A stretch of DNA of 64,000 bases from Cristatella mucedo (lineage: Eukaryota; Bryozoa; Phylactolaemata; Cristatellidae): assembly GCA_009760855.2 (NCBI GenBank), contig WPIO01000037.1, positions 668,001-732,000 on the forward strand, written 5' to 3'. The position numbers were made by a program, and so were the translations under genes. This document shows positions 47,223 to 58,389 of this stretch, in pieces. Numbering within the stretch: position 1 is the stretch's first letter; each line of letters opens with the position of its first letter. The notes beneath the pieces are model-generated. The model was not told where the DNA came from. It saw only the letters and a list, made by a program, of their open reading frames with translations, and did no database searches.

Positions 47223-50200
47223 TCAATGTATGCGATGACCGATGAAGCGATATCCGTTTATCGCTGCAACAATGACGATCCAGCAGACGATGCCGACTAT
47301 AACCGCACTGATCGAGGTCCAAAATGCGATGCGCCCACGGTAGCCGGCAGCGCCGTAGTCTTCCTTGTCAGTGGAATGTCTCGACAGGACTGCAGAAAAC
47401 AACTCTCCAGTTGACGCTTGGGCATTCGGGTATTAACAAAAAAGAGGGGGACAGCAAAGGCAGCAAAGTGCAGCAGCAAAGTGCAGCACCGCATGCATGG
47501 GCCATTGTGCCGTGGCAAGCCACTGGACTATTTGCCACCCTAAGATCATATCGCATACCAAGTATTATATCACATCGCATGCTAATTATTTACCGAGAAA
47601 CGACGGTTAGCAACTAGTTGCTATGCGACTGAAGTTGCACAGCAACCAAAGCAACTTGAAAGTAAGGCCCAGCGAATGGTTACCAAGCATGGGTGGTTAC
47701 AAAGCATCGGCTTTCCCGGTGAGTCTTTCGGTGGCTGCCTACATGGATTGACAAACCCCGCCCCACCCCACCCCACCCCGACAATGTCTATGCTTCGCAG
47801 CAGCGACGAGCTGACGCCAGCTTCGCACGTGCCCAGTACTCACGAGCGAAAACGAGGGCGACCACACCCAGCGGCGGGCTGAAGAAAATAGCCATGACAG
47901 CAAGAGGCAGGAAGTCTCGAGGCGTCGTGCTGAAGCCCTTCGTCCACGGCCTGCCCACGTACAGGAATGTTTTGTTGCGATGCTTCTTGGCACGCACCAC
48001 CGTGTCAGTGTTCAAGTTGTAGTAGCCCGGCTCTCGCGTCACCGAGGTGTGCTTGGGCCGGCTATACCGAGCAGAGTTGTAGCCCGAGAAGTATGGCTTC
48101 TGGCTGCAAAGGTTTAGCGCAAAGGTTGCCAATTACCACTCCATATGCATGCCGTCGGCAATGGGACGGGAGCCATCGTTTCGGTGTGTGGCCCATCCAC
48201 GCACTGCTTCAGCAGTAGCGGCCGAACGTCAGCTGCCAGATAGGTAAATGTACGGGCGGGGAGTATAAGTAGGAAAAAACTTATACCTGGCTGAAACGAC
48301 AGCTGAATTTACATAAGTGCCTGCCACCAGAGCTCACCACACCTGGGTGGGTGGCCATCGGGTTGCTGCTGTTGCTGCTGAAAATGCAATTGGCTTGAAA
48401 AATATTTAATTCTATTAAGGCGCTGGAAATGTGCCTTATTATTATCACTAATATCATTATTACAATTACTTATTAGTATCACCGGTTGCATCCGGGTGCT
48501 GAGGCCAACCGGTAATGGTTGGGATACTGACCAAATTCACGCGTCAAAGGGTGTGCACGACTAACTCAACCCTTTGATTCCCCTTACAAGACCGTGGGCT
48601 GGGGAAGCCTACTCTCGGGAACCAGATTCGGGTGGCGATCCTAGGTAACTGCTGAGAGAGAGAGCTAGAGATAGGATACAGAACTTCAAGCAGGCCGGCA
48701 TCGAGCAGGCATTGATTGCCTGCTCGAAGTAGTTGGAGGTCATAAATGTAAATGGCCGGTGGTAACATGTCATCTTAAGGGAGTTAAACTTTTACCTTTG
48801 CCTGACCGGTCAATCGTACCAAGTGCTTACATGCGAAGTTTGGCCGGTCGGGGTGGGGGTCGCCTTAAGGGTCGTCTTACACGTGAGATTAGCCAGACAA
48901 TAGCACAGCTGCACCCCACACGTGGGCACACGGAGGCTCTCAAATACAGACTCAAAAGGCACTCGATCAGAGCTTCAAACAGAACAGCTGCTCATGGGAC
49001 ACCCCAAGCATGTGGCTGGACTAGAAGGCTTTGCTCTTCTAATAGGTGATGCTGCTGTGCAATGTGCTCGAAATTCAGGTCTAGTCTTCGACAGCTGCCT
49101 AAATTTTGGAAGCTCATTAAGAAGATTGCTTTCATAGCTAGCCATCACGTCCAATCCCTATCTAAACTTGGGAATTATCTTCCTCGGTGGCTTGCAAAGA
49201 ATGTAACTATCTCTTTAGTTCGGCCTCGGCTAGATTATTATAACTCTCCTTTGTCTGGGCCACCGAAAAAAGCCACTAGGCCACTGCAGCTGGCTGTGCA
49301 TACGGCTGCACGGCTGGTTTACAAATCCCAAAGGTTACAACCATGTTTCTCCTTTGCTGAAAGGGTGCTAGACTGTGGAACTCACCCACAATTCTTACAC
49401 AATGAGAATTACTCTCCTGCTGCCGACTATGACACATCCTTTCCAGCGGTCCTGAGCTGCTACTTCCATGCTAATCACTACCTCAGCTGCTCTCCTGACT
49501 CTGCTATGCTTCCCACTTTCATCGTGTCTTGAGATGTAGTCTGTTTGCTACCGAATGCGTAATGACAGCAACTTAGGCTGTGAGTGCGCTACGCAAAACT
49601 CTGCTGTCTAAAACCTACAGAGTCTTTGTGGCTTTGTGGAGTTACAGATGGAGGATAGATAATCACACTTATAATAATAATAATAATAATAATAATATAA
49701 TTCACTTGATAAAGCGCCCTCAGAGAACTTAATCTCTCTCTAGGCGCTTTACATTTGCTGTAAAGTGAAATGCAATTGATTATAGCTGGTGCAAAACTCC
49801 GCAGCTAGGCATGTCTGTCGTGAGCGGTGCAGTTGCCACATCACACCACTTCTTGCCGACCTGCAATGGCTCCACGTCAAGCAACGCATCGACTTCAAGG
49901 TTTTGTCACTCACTTTTAGGTCTCTTCATTCTTTGGCTCCAGCCTACCTATCAGATCTACTCCCCCTCCCACCAGGCTAAGCATCGTAACGCCTACTTTT
50001 CGGAATCTAATTATTTACCTATACCTCGTACAAACCTCGAATCCTTTGGAGACCGTGCCTTCAGTTCGTATGCCCCCAAAGCCTGGAACTCACTCCCGAC
50101 TTTCGTCACGACATCCCCTGACTTGTCCACATTTAAAAAGAAACTAAAAAACGTGCCTTCAGTTCGTATGCCCCCAAAGCCTGGAACTCACTCCCGACTT

Positions 50201-51312
50201 TCGTCACGACATCCCCTGACTTGTCCACATTTAAAAAGAAACTAAAAAACGTATCTATTTATCACAGCATTTAGTGGGTCCCAGTGATTCGTCCTTTATG
50301 TGCTTATACATGCTGACACTGTGCATGCTGCCACTAACCACACTTGCATGCTGACCCTGTGCACGTCACCTCTAACCATGCTATTCATGTTGTTTATTGA
50401 GCATGCTACCAGTAACCATTCTCCTTTGCAGCAAATTTAAAGTGCCTAGAATGAACTTGAGTTCTCTGAGGGAGCTCTATCAAATGTATTATTATTCTTA
50501 TTATTATTATTATTACATTACATTACAGTAAAATGACCGTGTGCCGTGGCACGAGAAGACCCGAAAGAAGACCCTTGCTTCAGCTGGGAGATTTGGCAAA
50601 CGGGTAGCGATGTAGTATTCACACCCCTTCCCAGGGGAACCCATAGATAAGCACAGTAACGATTTCCAAAAAAAGGGGAGATGGGCCACTCACGGTGAAA
50701 GGCAAGGGCAGCGGCCGACGCAATCGCCATCTAAGATGATGCAGCTCACCTGTAGAGCAGCCTGCCTTGGACGCTGGGGCGTGCTGGCATGGCAACGTCG
50801 GCATGGTAGCCAGCCACTCGGCCAGCGCCGCCAGGAGCCGGCTGCCCATAGGAGCCAGGCGACGCCGACCCTGTGCTGTACATTGGAGGCTGCGGGCTAC
50901 TGCGACTGCGGCCCCCGATCGAGCCCTCCTCGAGGTAGCGCCCCGGCGACTGGCTGCGCGGCGGCTGCTGCTGCTGCCTCGGCTGCGCTCCATTCACGGA
51001 CGTCGTGCTCCGCTCGCCGTATAGGCCGGGCAGAGGCTGCTGGACAGCGAAGCCTTGCTCCAGCAGCTGCGACGGCGACTGACCGCGAGCGGCCTGCTCG
51101 TTGTACAGCCGCTGGCCACTGGTAGACGTCGTCACGTGCGGCTGGTAGCGACGACCGTAGGCTAGCGGCACCTGGCCGGCAGCTGCTGCGGCCACGGCTC
51201 CGGTGCTGCCGGTGGTCGCATAGGCGCGGTTAACGTAGGATGGCGGGTCGTCAATGACCTCCAGAGAGCCGGACCGGGAGCCCGGCGGCCTATTGTTGTA
51301 GCTGGCTGCCAT
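47223..51312 (-). CDS. CD225/dispanin-family two-pass membrane protein (IFITM/SynDIG/PRRT-like), 3 exons, 329 aa
   Basis: Exons on the minus strand are 51312-50750, 48103-47844 and 47389-47223. Splice sites are CTACAG|GTGAGC, TTTGCAG|CCAG, GCTC|GTGAGT and TTTTCTGCAG|TCC. The lengths (563, 260, 167) sum to 330 codons including TGA, and all phases agree. Residues 1-187 are a Pro/Gln/Ser/Arg-rich tail with a PPSY motif at 23-26. Residues 249-318 are the CD225 core: PRDFLPLAVMAIFF and SPPLGVVALVFA (first membrane segment, 252-274), a loop DKEDYGAAGYRGRIAFW, and a second membrane helix SISAVIVGIVCWIVIVAA (about 300-317). IFITM genes also have an intron within the CD225 core near this point. The family acts in membrane trafficking, fusion control and synaptic receptor complexes; which role applies is unknown. 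Oddity: the usual Cys pair before the Leu-Gly is Ser-Pro-Pro. The start has G at -3 and +4; an in-frame ATG at 51456 would add 48 residues. Confidence 0.8.
47756..47780 (-). other. Five-run G tract in intron 2 of the CD225-family gene
   Basis: The minus (transcribed-sense) strand has five GGGG runs separated by single bases, about 63 nt downstream of the intron-2 donor. This is a strong quadruplex-forming pattern and also resembles G-run splicing enhancers. Confidence 0.6.
48930..49560 (+). mobile_element. Second LINE family, RT C-terminal region (in intron 1)
   Basis: Frames read FDSCLNFGS, then SLVRPRLDYYNSPLSGPPKK and LQLAVHTAARLVYKS, the CR1/jockey-type C-terminal motif series (RLDYCNSLL, LQxxxNxAARL). 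The sequence differs from the main LINE family; a relative is on the minus strand at 58.4-58.9 kb (shared AVLSCYFxAxxxSxCxP tail). Confidence 0.7.
49676..49775 (-). mobile_element. Inverted LINE 3' tail
   Basis: (TAA)n, then CTTGATAAAGCGCCCTCAGA and GCGCTTTACATTTGCTG: the LINE tail in minus orientation. It directly abuts a plus-strand piece of the same family at about 49778. Confidence 0.8.
49778..50516 (+). mobile_element. LINE 3' end with internal 98-bp duplication
   Basis: C-terminal region from the CRERCSCHITPLLADLQW segment, through FGDRAFSSYAPKAWNSLPTF, to the hairpin tail and (ATT)n. A 98-bp segment starting CGTGCCTTCAGTTCG occurs twice in tandem (50054-50151 and 50152-50249). The element lies in intron 1 of the CD225-family gene, opposite to transcription. 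Confidence 0.85.
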
Positions 51313-51559
51313 CACTAGGCGGTGAGAAAATTGAAATGTCACGTGGTGCACCGCTGTAGGTGCTTGCTTGCGCAGTGCGCCGAGTAGCTTGGCGCTAACC
51401 GGATGGAGGCTCGTAAACTGGCGCGACCGGACAGGCATGGCGGCGGAGAATGGCATGCACAGTAGATATGCTGCTGCAGGAAGCAGAGGCAGTCACTGCA
51501 ACTGCCTGGTACACGTATGCCGAGGCAGGCGCGGAGCCCTGGCTGTACGGGCAGCGGCT

Positions 51560-52340
51560 TAGGCTGCAGCAAGTGATATCAATCTACCTAAAGCTGCGCT
51601 TATACGGCAGACTTTCCCACAGATTTTGAACAGATTTTCCCAAAGGTTTGGGCTACTATGTCATCATACGTCACAACATTTTGAGGGAGGCGCCAAGTCT
51701 GCAGACTTGTCAGAAGTAGAATCTGTCTTAAAACTGTTTGGCTCTTGTTGGTCCAGCCGACCAATCAAAGCCCCGGGGCTCATACACATCCGTCACATGG
51801 CCAAAATAAAAGTGGCTGACGTTGGTAGGCTCGAGTATATTGAGACGGTCAGAGCCAGTCCTTGACTATAGGATGCTTATGCAATGTAACCAATGCTTCA
51901 GCATTTTCTATGTAGAATACCCCATGCGTCTGCTTATCAAATCCACCAACAAACCTGTAATTGTGTACATTACTTTGCACTATACCCACGAACACCCGTA
52001 ACAGCAAAAATTACTTGGAACTGCTCCCTTTCCCAAAAAAGCTTTTTTTAATGTATATCTTCCTTTTTTATTTATATTACTCTCATACTACTCTACAATG
52101 ATGACTGCAGCGGCTTACAACTTCTGTCGGTGTTGGTTTGGCGTCTTTCTGGGGGAAACCTTTTTTCATACCTGCCTGCCAGATTAGAGCACGGGCTGTG
52201 AGCGGGTATAAGACCATCAAATCTGTCGTGGGCTGGACTAAATCTGTCGTGCAAACGTCCTAACTAGGAGGTTGGTCTGCGTGTGTCAAGAGGATAGTCT
52301 GTCGTGTAAACTCAGCTTAAGTCAAACCTCACTAAAAAAA
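51560..52340. other. Upstream region of the CD225-family gene; no gene seen
   Basis: It contains a possible CCAAT element on the minus strand (GATTGGTCGG near 51760) but no clear TATA box at a fixed distance. The promoter is presumably between about 51320 and 51800. Confidence 0.3.
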
Positions 52341-52342
52341 AA

Positions 52343-52513
52343 GCTAGCTGATTTAACAGCCTCTTTTTGTATAGCAACAGAAGAGCCTTTACGGCTATCA
52401 CCACCGCTTGCAGTGACGATAAAGGATCGCCCACGACAGGATTCAAACCCACGACCTCGGGGCCAAGGTCTTGAAAAGCAAACGCCTTACCCAGTGAGCC
52501 ATTACGGCTCACC
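52343..52513 (-). mobile_element. tRNA-derived SINE, family A
   Basis: Minus-strand copy with GTGAGCCGTAATGGCTCACT head, GGTTTGAATCCTG B-box, and CTGTTAAATCAGCTAGC end, followed by an A-rich stretch. Confidence 0.85.
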
Positions 52514-52866
52514 AATAGCACTGCAGCTGAATTGACAGCACAGAGTTGGGTCCAGGCCATGCATACACAGCTTCTAGAGCCACGGTGAAGTAGTGGGATA
52601 AATCAGAGGCCAGCAAGACGTCCCTTGACCTGGACAGGAATGGTGGTAATAATTCCGTGGTCAGGTGGCAGCATCGACACGCCTGCCGGCCATTTCTAGA
52701 CTGCAGCTGTCCTCTTCTTCCCCAGGTAGCACACGTGGGGTGGGACTATTGCTTGCTACCTGCTACACCGATGTAGAAAAGTATCCAAAAGCCGCCGGGA
52801 AAAAATGAGCCACCAATAGGCAATAAAATAAGCGGCTAAAAGAGGTTGGTGTACAGCTAGCGTTAA

Positions 52867-52888
52867 ACGCGCGCGCGCACACGCACGC
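52867..52888. repeat. Alternating CG/CA tract
   Basis: ACGCGCGCGCGCACACGCAC is pure purine-pyrimidine alternation, a potential Z-DNA site. Confidence 0.7.
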
Positions 52889-53339
52889 TCGCACGTGAGC
52901 TTCGAAGTATCGGAGCAACCTTGATTATGTACAGTAGTAGGGCTTCAGCTTTGGACCATTACGCCGGAGTACAAAAAACTAATGCACTCAATTAAGTAAT
53001 GCCTTTCATGATGGCAATGTCATAAACCAGAGTGTACAACATATAAATAACTAGAGAAAGCGTTTTCAACCATTTCAGCAAAGTAATTTTAAAAAGGCAG
53101 ATTTCCTGTTTTACAGCATCTTTCTAACGACTACATTGCCCTCTGCAACCAGTTACTTGGACATTCACAGTTGTATGAAAGCAACAATCGCTGTCTGTGC
53201 TTATCTTATGCTTATATGTCTATCCTAGCCTCACGCTATACCCAGTCGGCACGTTTAAGACCATTTAGTTGACTGCCTTTATGAAGATATAAATGTGGAT
53301 TTTGCACCAAACAGAACGTGTTAACGTTACAATTGCTAA

Positions 53340-54260
53340 ACCATTTCGAATTGTTAAGACTTTGGTAAGGTGAAACCTGAAGAAGATAGCTACGACCATT
53401 ATCATCGATAACACAAGGAGATTAGGCTGCCCAAAAGCCAAGACACCTGCTAGGACCGACTGATCAAGATAGAAGCTTAAGGCATCATTTCAACCTTGCG
53501 AGGGAGAGTTCGTGCTCAAATCCTTCGGCAGCTGCTAGGAAGCTAGACGATAGGGATACGATTAGGCAACAATTAGATAAACAAGGTATATCTGCAAGAA
53601 AGGAAAAATCGTAGCCACTTCTGCATGTCATGCATCAAGTGGCTAGCTTGGAATGGACTAGGACCAGAGCACAGCGGACCCACGAAGACTGGAGCAAAAT
53701 CGAATGGAGCGAGAGGAAATTCGCCATATATGGCAACCGAAAAAAATACACAGTGCATTCATCGTTGCTCCAACGAAGGTTTCAATGATAATAGCTTCCA
53801 GATAACAAGTGTAATAAGGCAGCAAAGGGGTCGTGGTCTGGGGCTGGTTCTGTAGCAGATATATGGCATCATGATTCATTTAAGACATTAATTTAAAACT
53901 ACTCCAGAACGTTGCAGTACCTAGTCAGATGAGCCATCGTCGATATTTTTCTTTTCAAACAGGGCAATGAGCCTAAGCAGCCGAGGATGTTGAATATTTT
54001 TTCTGCTATATCGTAGAATCTACTTTAGGGCCATTATGTTACCAGCTTGGCCCAGGCAATCTTCAGACCCGAATCCCATTGAGCGTCTCTAGGGAGAAGT
54101 AGATGGAAGGCTCAAAGAGCTCAGGTGGATTGCATCACATCCACAAAATCACTTTCCTTAAGTTTGCAAGATGTTTGGAAAACAACAATGCCTGATGTTT
54201 GTGAAGGCTTAGTTTGTTTTATGCCGGAGCAGCTTAGACGGATTACTGCTTATGGCCGAG
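53340..54260 (+). pseudogene. Degenerate Tc1/mariner transposase
   Basis: Remnants occur in the order expected of Tc1-type transposases: a decayed GRP-type hook plus TPARTD (about 53430-53465), WSKIEWSERKFAIYGN at 53691 (cf. DWxxVxFSDESxF), RGRGLGLVL (cf. GGGSVMVWG, about 53830), and QSSDPNPIERL-stop-GE at about 54058 (cf. QSPDLNPIENLWGE). Several stops and frameshifts are present. The DDE catalytic set is not intact. Terminal inverted repeats were not located with confidence. Confidence 0.72.
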
Positions 54261-54467
54261 GTGTACCTTCACGTGAGTACTAAAAACTAATATAATTGCA
54301 TCGAAAATTGGCTTACATGTTATGTAAGCACATAATATAAACTGTGCATGATTACTGCAGCTTACAGTAACGTTTTTTATACCCGAATCAAAACCTTGAA
54401 GGCCGGCAGCCATTTTAACCGGCCTATCCAATACTTCAGGGTTGAATATGTGTATGTGCAGTACTGG

Positions 54468-54625
54468 TCTGGTACAGTGAGTGGTTAAGGTGCTCGCCTC
54501 GAACCAAGGTCAAGGTGAATGTATTTGAAGACCGAGGTCGTGGGCTCTAGCCCCGTGGCACATGTGAGGACCGTGAATAGAGATTAAGTTCTCTTAGGGT
54601 GCTATAAAAAATAATTTTATTCTAT
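54468..54625 (+). mobile_element. tRNA-derived SINE, family B, with small insertion
   Basis: Head TGGTCTGGTACAGTGAGTGG, B-box GGGCTCTAGCCCC, body GTGAATAGAGATTAAG and tail TTCTCTTAGGGTGCTAT, then (ATT)n-like DNA. About 20 extra bases lie between the A and B boxes compared with 42.2 kb. Confidence 0.8.
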
Positions 54626-54953
54626 TATTACTATTATAACTCATTCTTGCACGTACATAGAATTTAACCGAGATGAAGTAGAGAGTGATTTCCATTGAAC
54701 AGGATAAGGCTGGCATGAGAGCTGCAAGTTGCTAGCTGTCCTGGCCAGACGTCCTCTACACCCACATCCGTAAGGCTTAATTGAACCTTAACTAAAAGGA
54801 ACCATGGATGATGGCACTGACACGTGGTGACTAAATAGCAACAACTTAACCGTAGGCTAGATATGAGCTTCTTCCAGCTGTTCATATGGATTGTTCTTCG
54901 AGAGCTTCCCAAAGAGTCCAGCTCTTGAAGACAAGTCACCATCCACTTCCTTC

Positions 54954-54978
54954 CGACTATCTAGTCGCTAGATAGTCG
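54954..54978. repeat. Perfect short palindromic hairpin
   Basis: Arms CGACTATCTAG and CTAGATAGTCG (11 bp) are separated by TCG, with further imperfect CTTCC/GGAAG pairing outside. Confidence 0.7.
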
Positions 54979-54999
54979 TAGGGAAGTCGACGATGACTG

Positions 55000-57900
55000 C
55001 CTGCATAGCAATAGGTCTTGACAGCCCACGTGCTCTATATGAACAAGCCACGAAAAAAAAACTAAAATTCTTAAACTAAACGCTATCTCGACATGACGAG
55101 GGGGCCTCCCCCCTCTGCACTTCGCATCAGACCCCACACGCCTGACCCCACCGTCTCTGCTGGGCTGATGCTAGTTAATTTTAAATTGCCTGGTGGATCA
55201 GCTGCTCACCAAAAATTAAGAGAGAATGCATAAAACACCATGGATGGATGAGCAGCAAGCACAATTAGCCCGGACTTCAGACTGACGAGCAAGGAGGTGG
55301 AGGTGGTGCAGATAGAGGTGGTGGCAACGATGATGAGAGGAGGACCTGCATCGTGTGGCACCTTCACTGAAGGAAAAAGCACCGAGCAGCAGCAGCGCCG
55401 AGCAGCAGCAGCGAGCCACGGGAAGAGTACGAGCCCCTCGCCTGCCTCATTGCCGCCAGGGGCTGCAGCCGCTCGGCTTTTACTGGAGGTTGGCATCAAT
55501 CATTACTGTCCTGCTTTGCTTGCTAATACAATAAAGAAGGTAGTTCAACGATGAGAATGGACGAGCTTAAGGGGAAGCTACAAGAGGATACAGCCGTCTC
55601 ACCTGGCGCTCACTGGAAAAAAGGGCAAGGCCTCTAGGCACAGCTGTGATCCACGCTCCTGTGGGGCAGTGTGAATCGATGGGTACGGCAAGGTTGCCAC
55701 AGCTAGCAGCCTTAGTGATGCCAAGACCCCACCTGCTGTCAGCTACTACGAGCTGACAAAGGCAATCACTGCCAAAGCCGTGTGAGATTCAATTGCAGAT
55801 GACAGCTCGGATGGGCAGCAAGGATTGGCAGATCCAACACAGTAGGGGCATAACCTGGAATTAGTTCAGGAAGGATTGACCCTTTACGGTGGCTGAACTT
55901 TGAACTAGCCTGAAGTGGCCGACCATAGGGGTGGCATGTCCCTTCAGTGTGGCTTTGAGGGAGGGCTTCAGCCAAGGAGGCCCCCTCCTGTTTGCATCAC
56001 GACACGGAAGGCAACTGCTGAGGGAGGGTGGAACATCAATCAAGCTTCTTGAGATCACAACCCATTGTACCGACAGAGCTCATTTTAACGTAGAAGTTGC
56101 TGACTATGCTCCTTTCAGACTGCATCTGCCAGTACAGTGCTAGTCAGGTAACTTCTTAGGAAAGGGCACAACAGCATTGTAAATCTAGTGGACAATAAAT
56201 CAGATCATCCGGTCGGCCAAATCAAAAGCACTTGACATTGCTTTAGTTGAAAGAAGCATCACTTGAGAGATATTGAGAAGCTGCAACAGTAGTGCCTACA
56301 TCTTCAAAACACTCCTATATGGCTGGCCCTCTACAGCTCAAGGCGTCAGGATGCAGCACATATTCTTCTACCAGCATTCCATTACTACTAGGTACTAAGC
56401 TTAACACCTTAGTGCCACCTTAGCATGGTGCTGAAGCCTCGTGGATGAATTAATCGCTCGACTTTCTCACGGCTATAACGATCAAGGCAGTTTATCATCG
56501 AGGTTCTCAATGCTTTCCGGGCGAGTAAACCCACAACGTCAGAAGACACCGGAGCTGACTAATTATCAGCAGCATGCTGGGACCGATAGACTGGCATGCT
56601 CTGCACAGAATAACACTAATGAAGGCTGCAACCATATTTTGCATTCTAAAGCCACAAAATTGACAGCCTTGGCAGCAGTCATTGCGGTATAGCTCCACCG
56701 TTACTCTCAATCAACCACATCTACCGAAACCACAGCAAACACAACGGTAGATCTGCTTGGGATTCGACCTAGCCACACATAACCCACACCTTTTCGCATG
56801 AACGCTATATGTAATAACGCAATCGAACACGATGATGCAGCTTGCCGGGGAGACGATAGCGCTGTAGAAACATTACCCATACCCTAGGTATGGCTCATCA
56901 CTGGCTCCCAGCGAGTAGCATAGGACCGGTAACAACCCCCCCCCCCCCACACCACCCTCCAGTTTGGCTGAGCACGAGGCGGCAGCATCGCGGGTCAGCA
57001 CCCCATTCCTGCAGCGCTACGTGTGCTCCACAGCCATCCAGCTGTTACTGCTCTCATTCGAGGTTATCGGCGTGTAGCGTGCGTGCCTCTTGTGACGCCG
57101 ATAGCGACATGCATACAAAGTGTTGTGTTTAGAACCGCTAAGTCGGAACTGTGGCACAAAGCGATCACGACGGCGCCACACAAGCACCAAAGGAAGCTTT
57201 CAGCGTGCCAGGAAGCTATGGATTGTTGCATAGCATCGCTGCCTGCACGGCATCGCTAGCTAAATGACAACAAGCAGCCTCCGACGACGCGCTTGGCGAT
57301 AAGGCTCGCATAGAACACCAGACCTGCGACTTTCACCAAGCCGTCAAGCGAGGTGCACTAAAGTGACTATCGGCAGCCGACAGGTTGCATCTAAAATCGG
57401 TATGGCAGGGCGGTACGTAGTCGCACGCGCATAACGGAATGTGGCCAGAATAAGGTTTCGCTACTAAGTAGGTCGTTGTGTATTTCCCAGGCGAAGCGTC
57501 GCTTGGTGCTCCGCGTCAGAGAAATAAACCAAACGTGCTTAGGGTATCTGGCAAATGAGAATTTAAGCAAAATGCGATACCTACCTTAACCCACAGCTCG
57601 ATTTCCGAGCGGCTACATAAACGAGCGCGGCTCTCCGAAGCGACAACGGATGCGCAAGCAAAACGAGGCTTTGCTGAAATGGCGTAGCCGTTGAAGTCGC
57701 TGCTAGCTTGGTACTACCTGGGCACACGTAGACCGCAGGTTATGCGAATGCCAGCGCTCGACATCCTACGATCCGATCCGGCGCGAAGTCCTAATCAGAC
57801 TAGGTTTCCGTCGCTTCGTAAACAGAGCAGTGACTTTTCTTCTGCAGTCCGCCGCCGAGCGGGCAGCTCAGCAAAATAAATTGACCGCGCCTCGCCTAGA

Positions 57901-58385
57901 AGCTATACTCGATTACGGGAGCCGGTAGCGCTCCAAAATACGGCTACGCTTACTACAAAAACCAGCTGAAAGAGAACACGTTTGTCCTCTCAAGACTTTT
58001 TGTGATTACTGCAGCGCCTGTGGCGTGGTGGTGTCGCGCGGCGTCGACGTAACGGTGCGGCCTCTCTCCGGTGCGGCCTAAATCTGCCGCTGCCCGCAAC
58101 GAGTGCGCCGGCTGCTCGTTGCGGTTTAGTGCGAGTAAGGCTGCACTCATATTTCTACAAATATTTGACCGTGCTCGCGTAGTCCTGAAGCTCTTGGTTG
58201 CGCTGCTCGATATATTTAGGCTCAACGAGCGATGCTGTACGTCGCTGAGTAGCCGCCGATAGAGACGAGAAATGGCCACGTGCAGGGGTGGCATTGTTAA
58301 TTAATAGCGTTACCATGGCGTCTCACCAGTCGTGAAATTGCGGTCACTTCGATCGATTAATGGACATTAACTTTCGTAGCTTCCC
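55000..58385. other. No firmly supported gene
   Basis: Several frames of 60-113 codons occur (55297-55554 +, rich in CAG triplets; 56890-57132 +; 57953-58294 -, 113 codons). None has convincing splice partners or a recognised domain. A 13-C run lies at 56936-56948. A GC-richer patch at 56.9-58.3 kb could hold exons of a gene not recognised here. Confidence 0.35.
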
Positions 58386-58389
58386 GTCG

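Noticed and set aside
57953-58294. Minus-strand 113-codon frame
   Set aside because: Moderately complex, but both strands are open, and there is no domain and no splice partner; kept only as a note.
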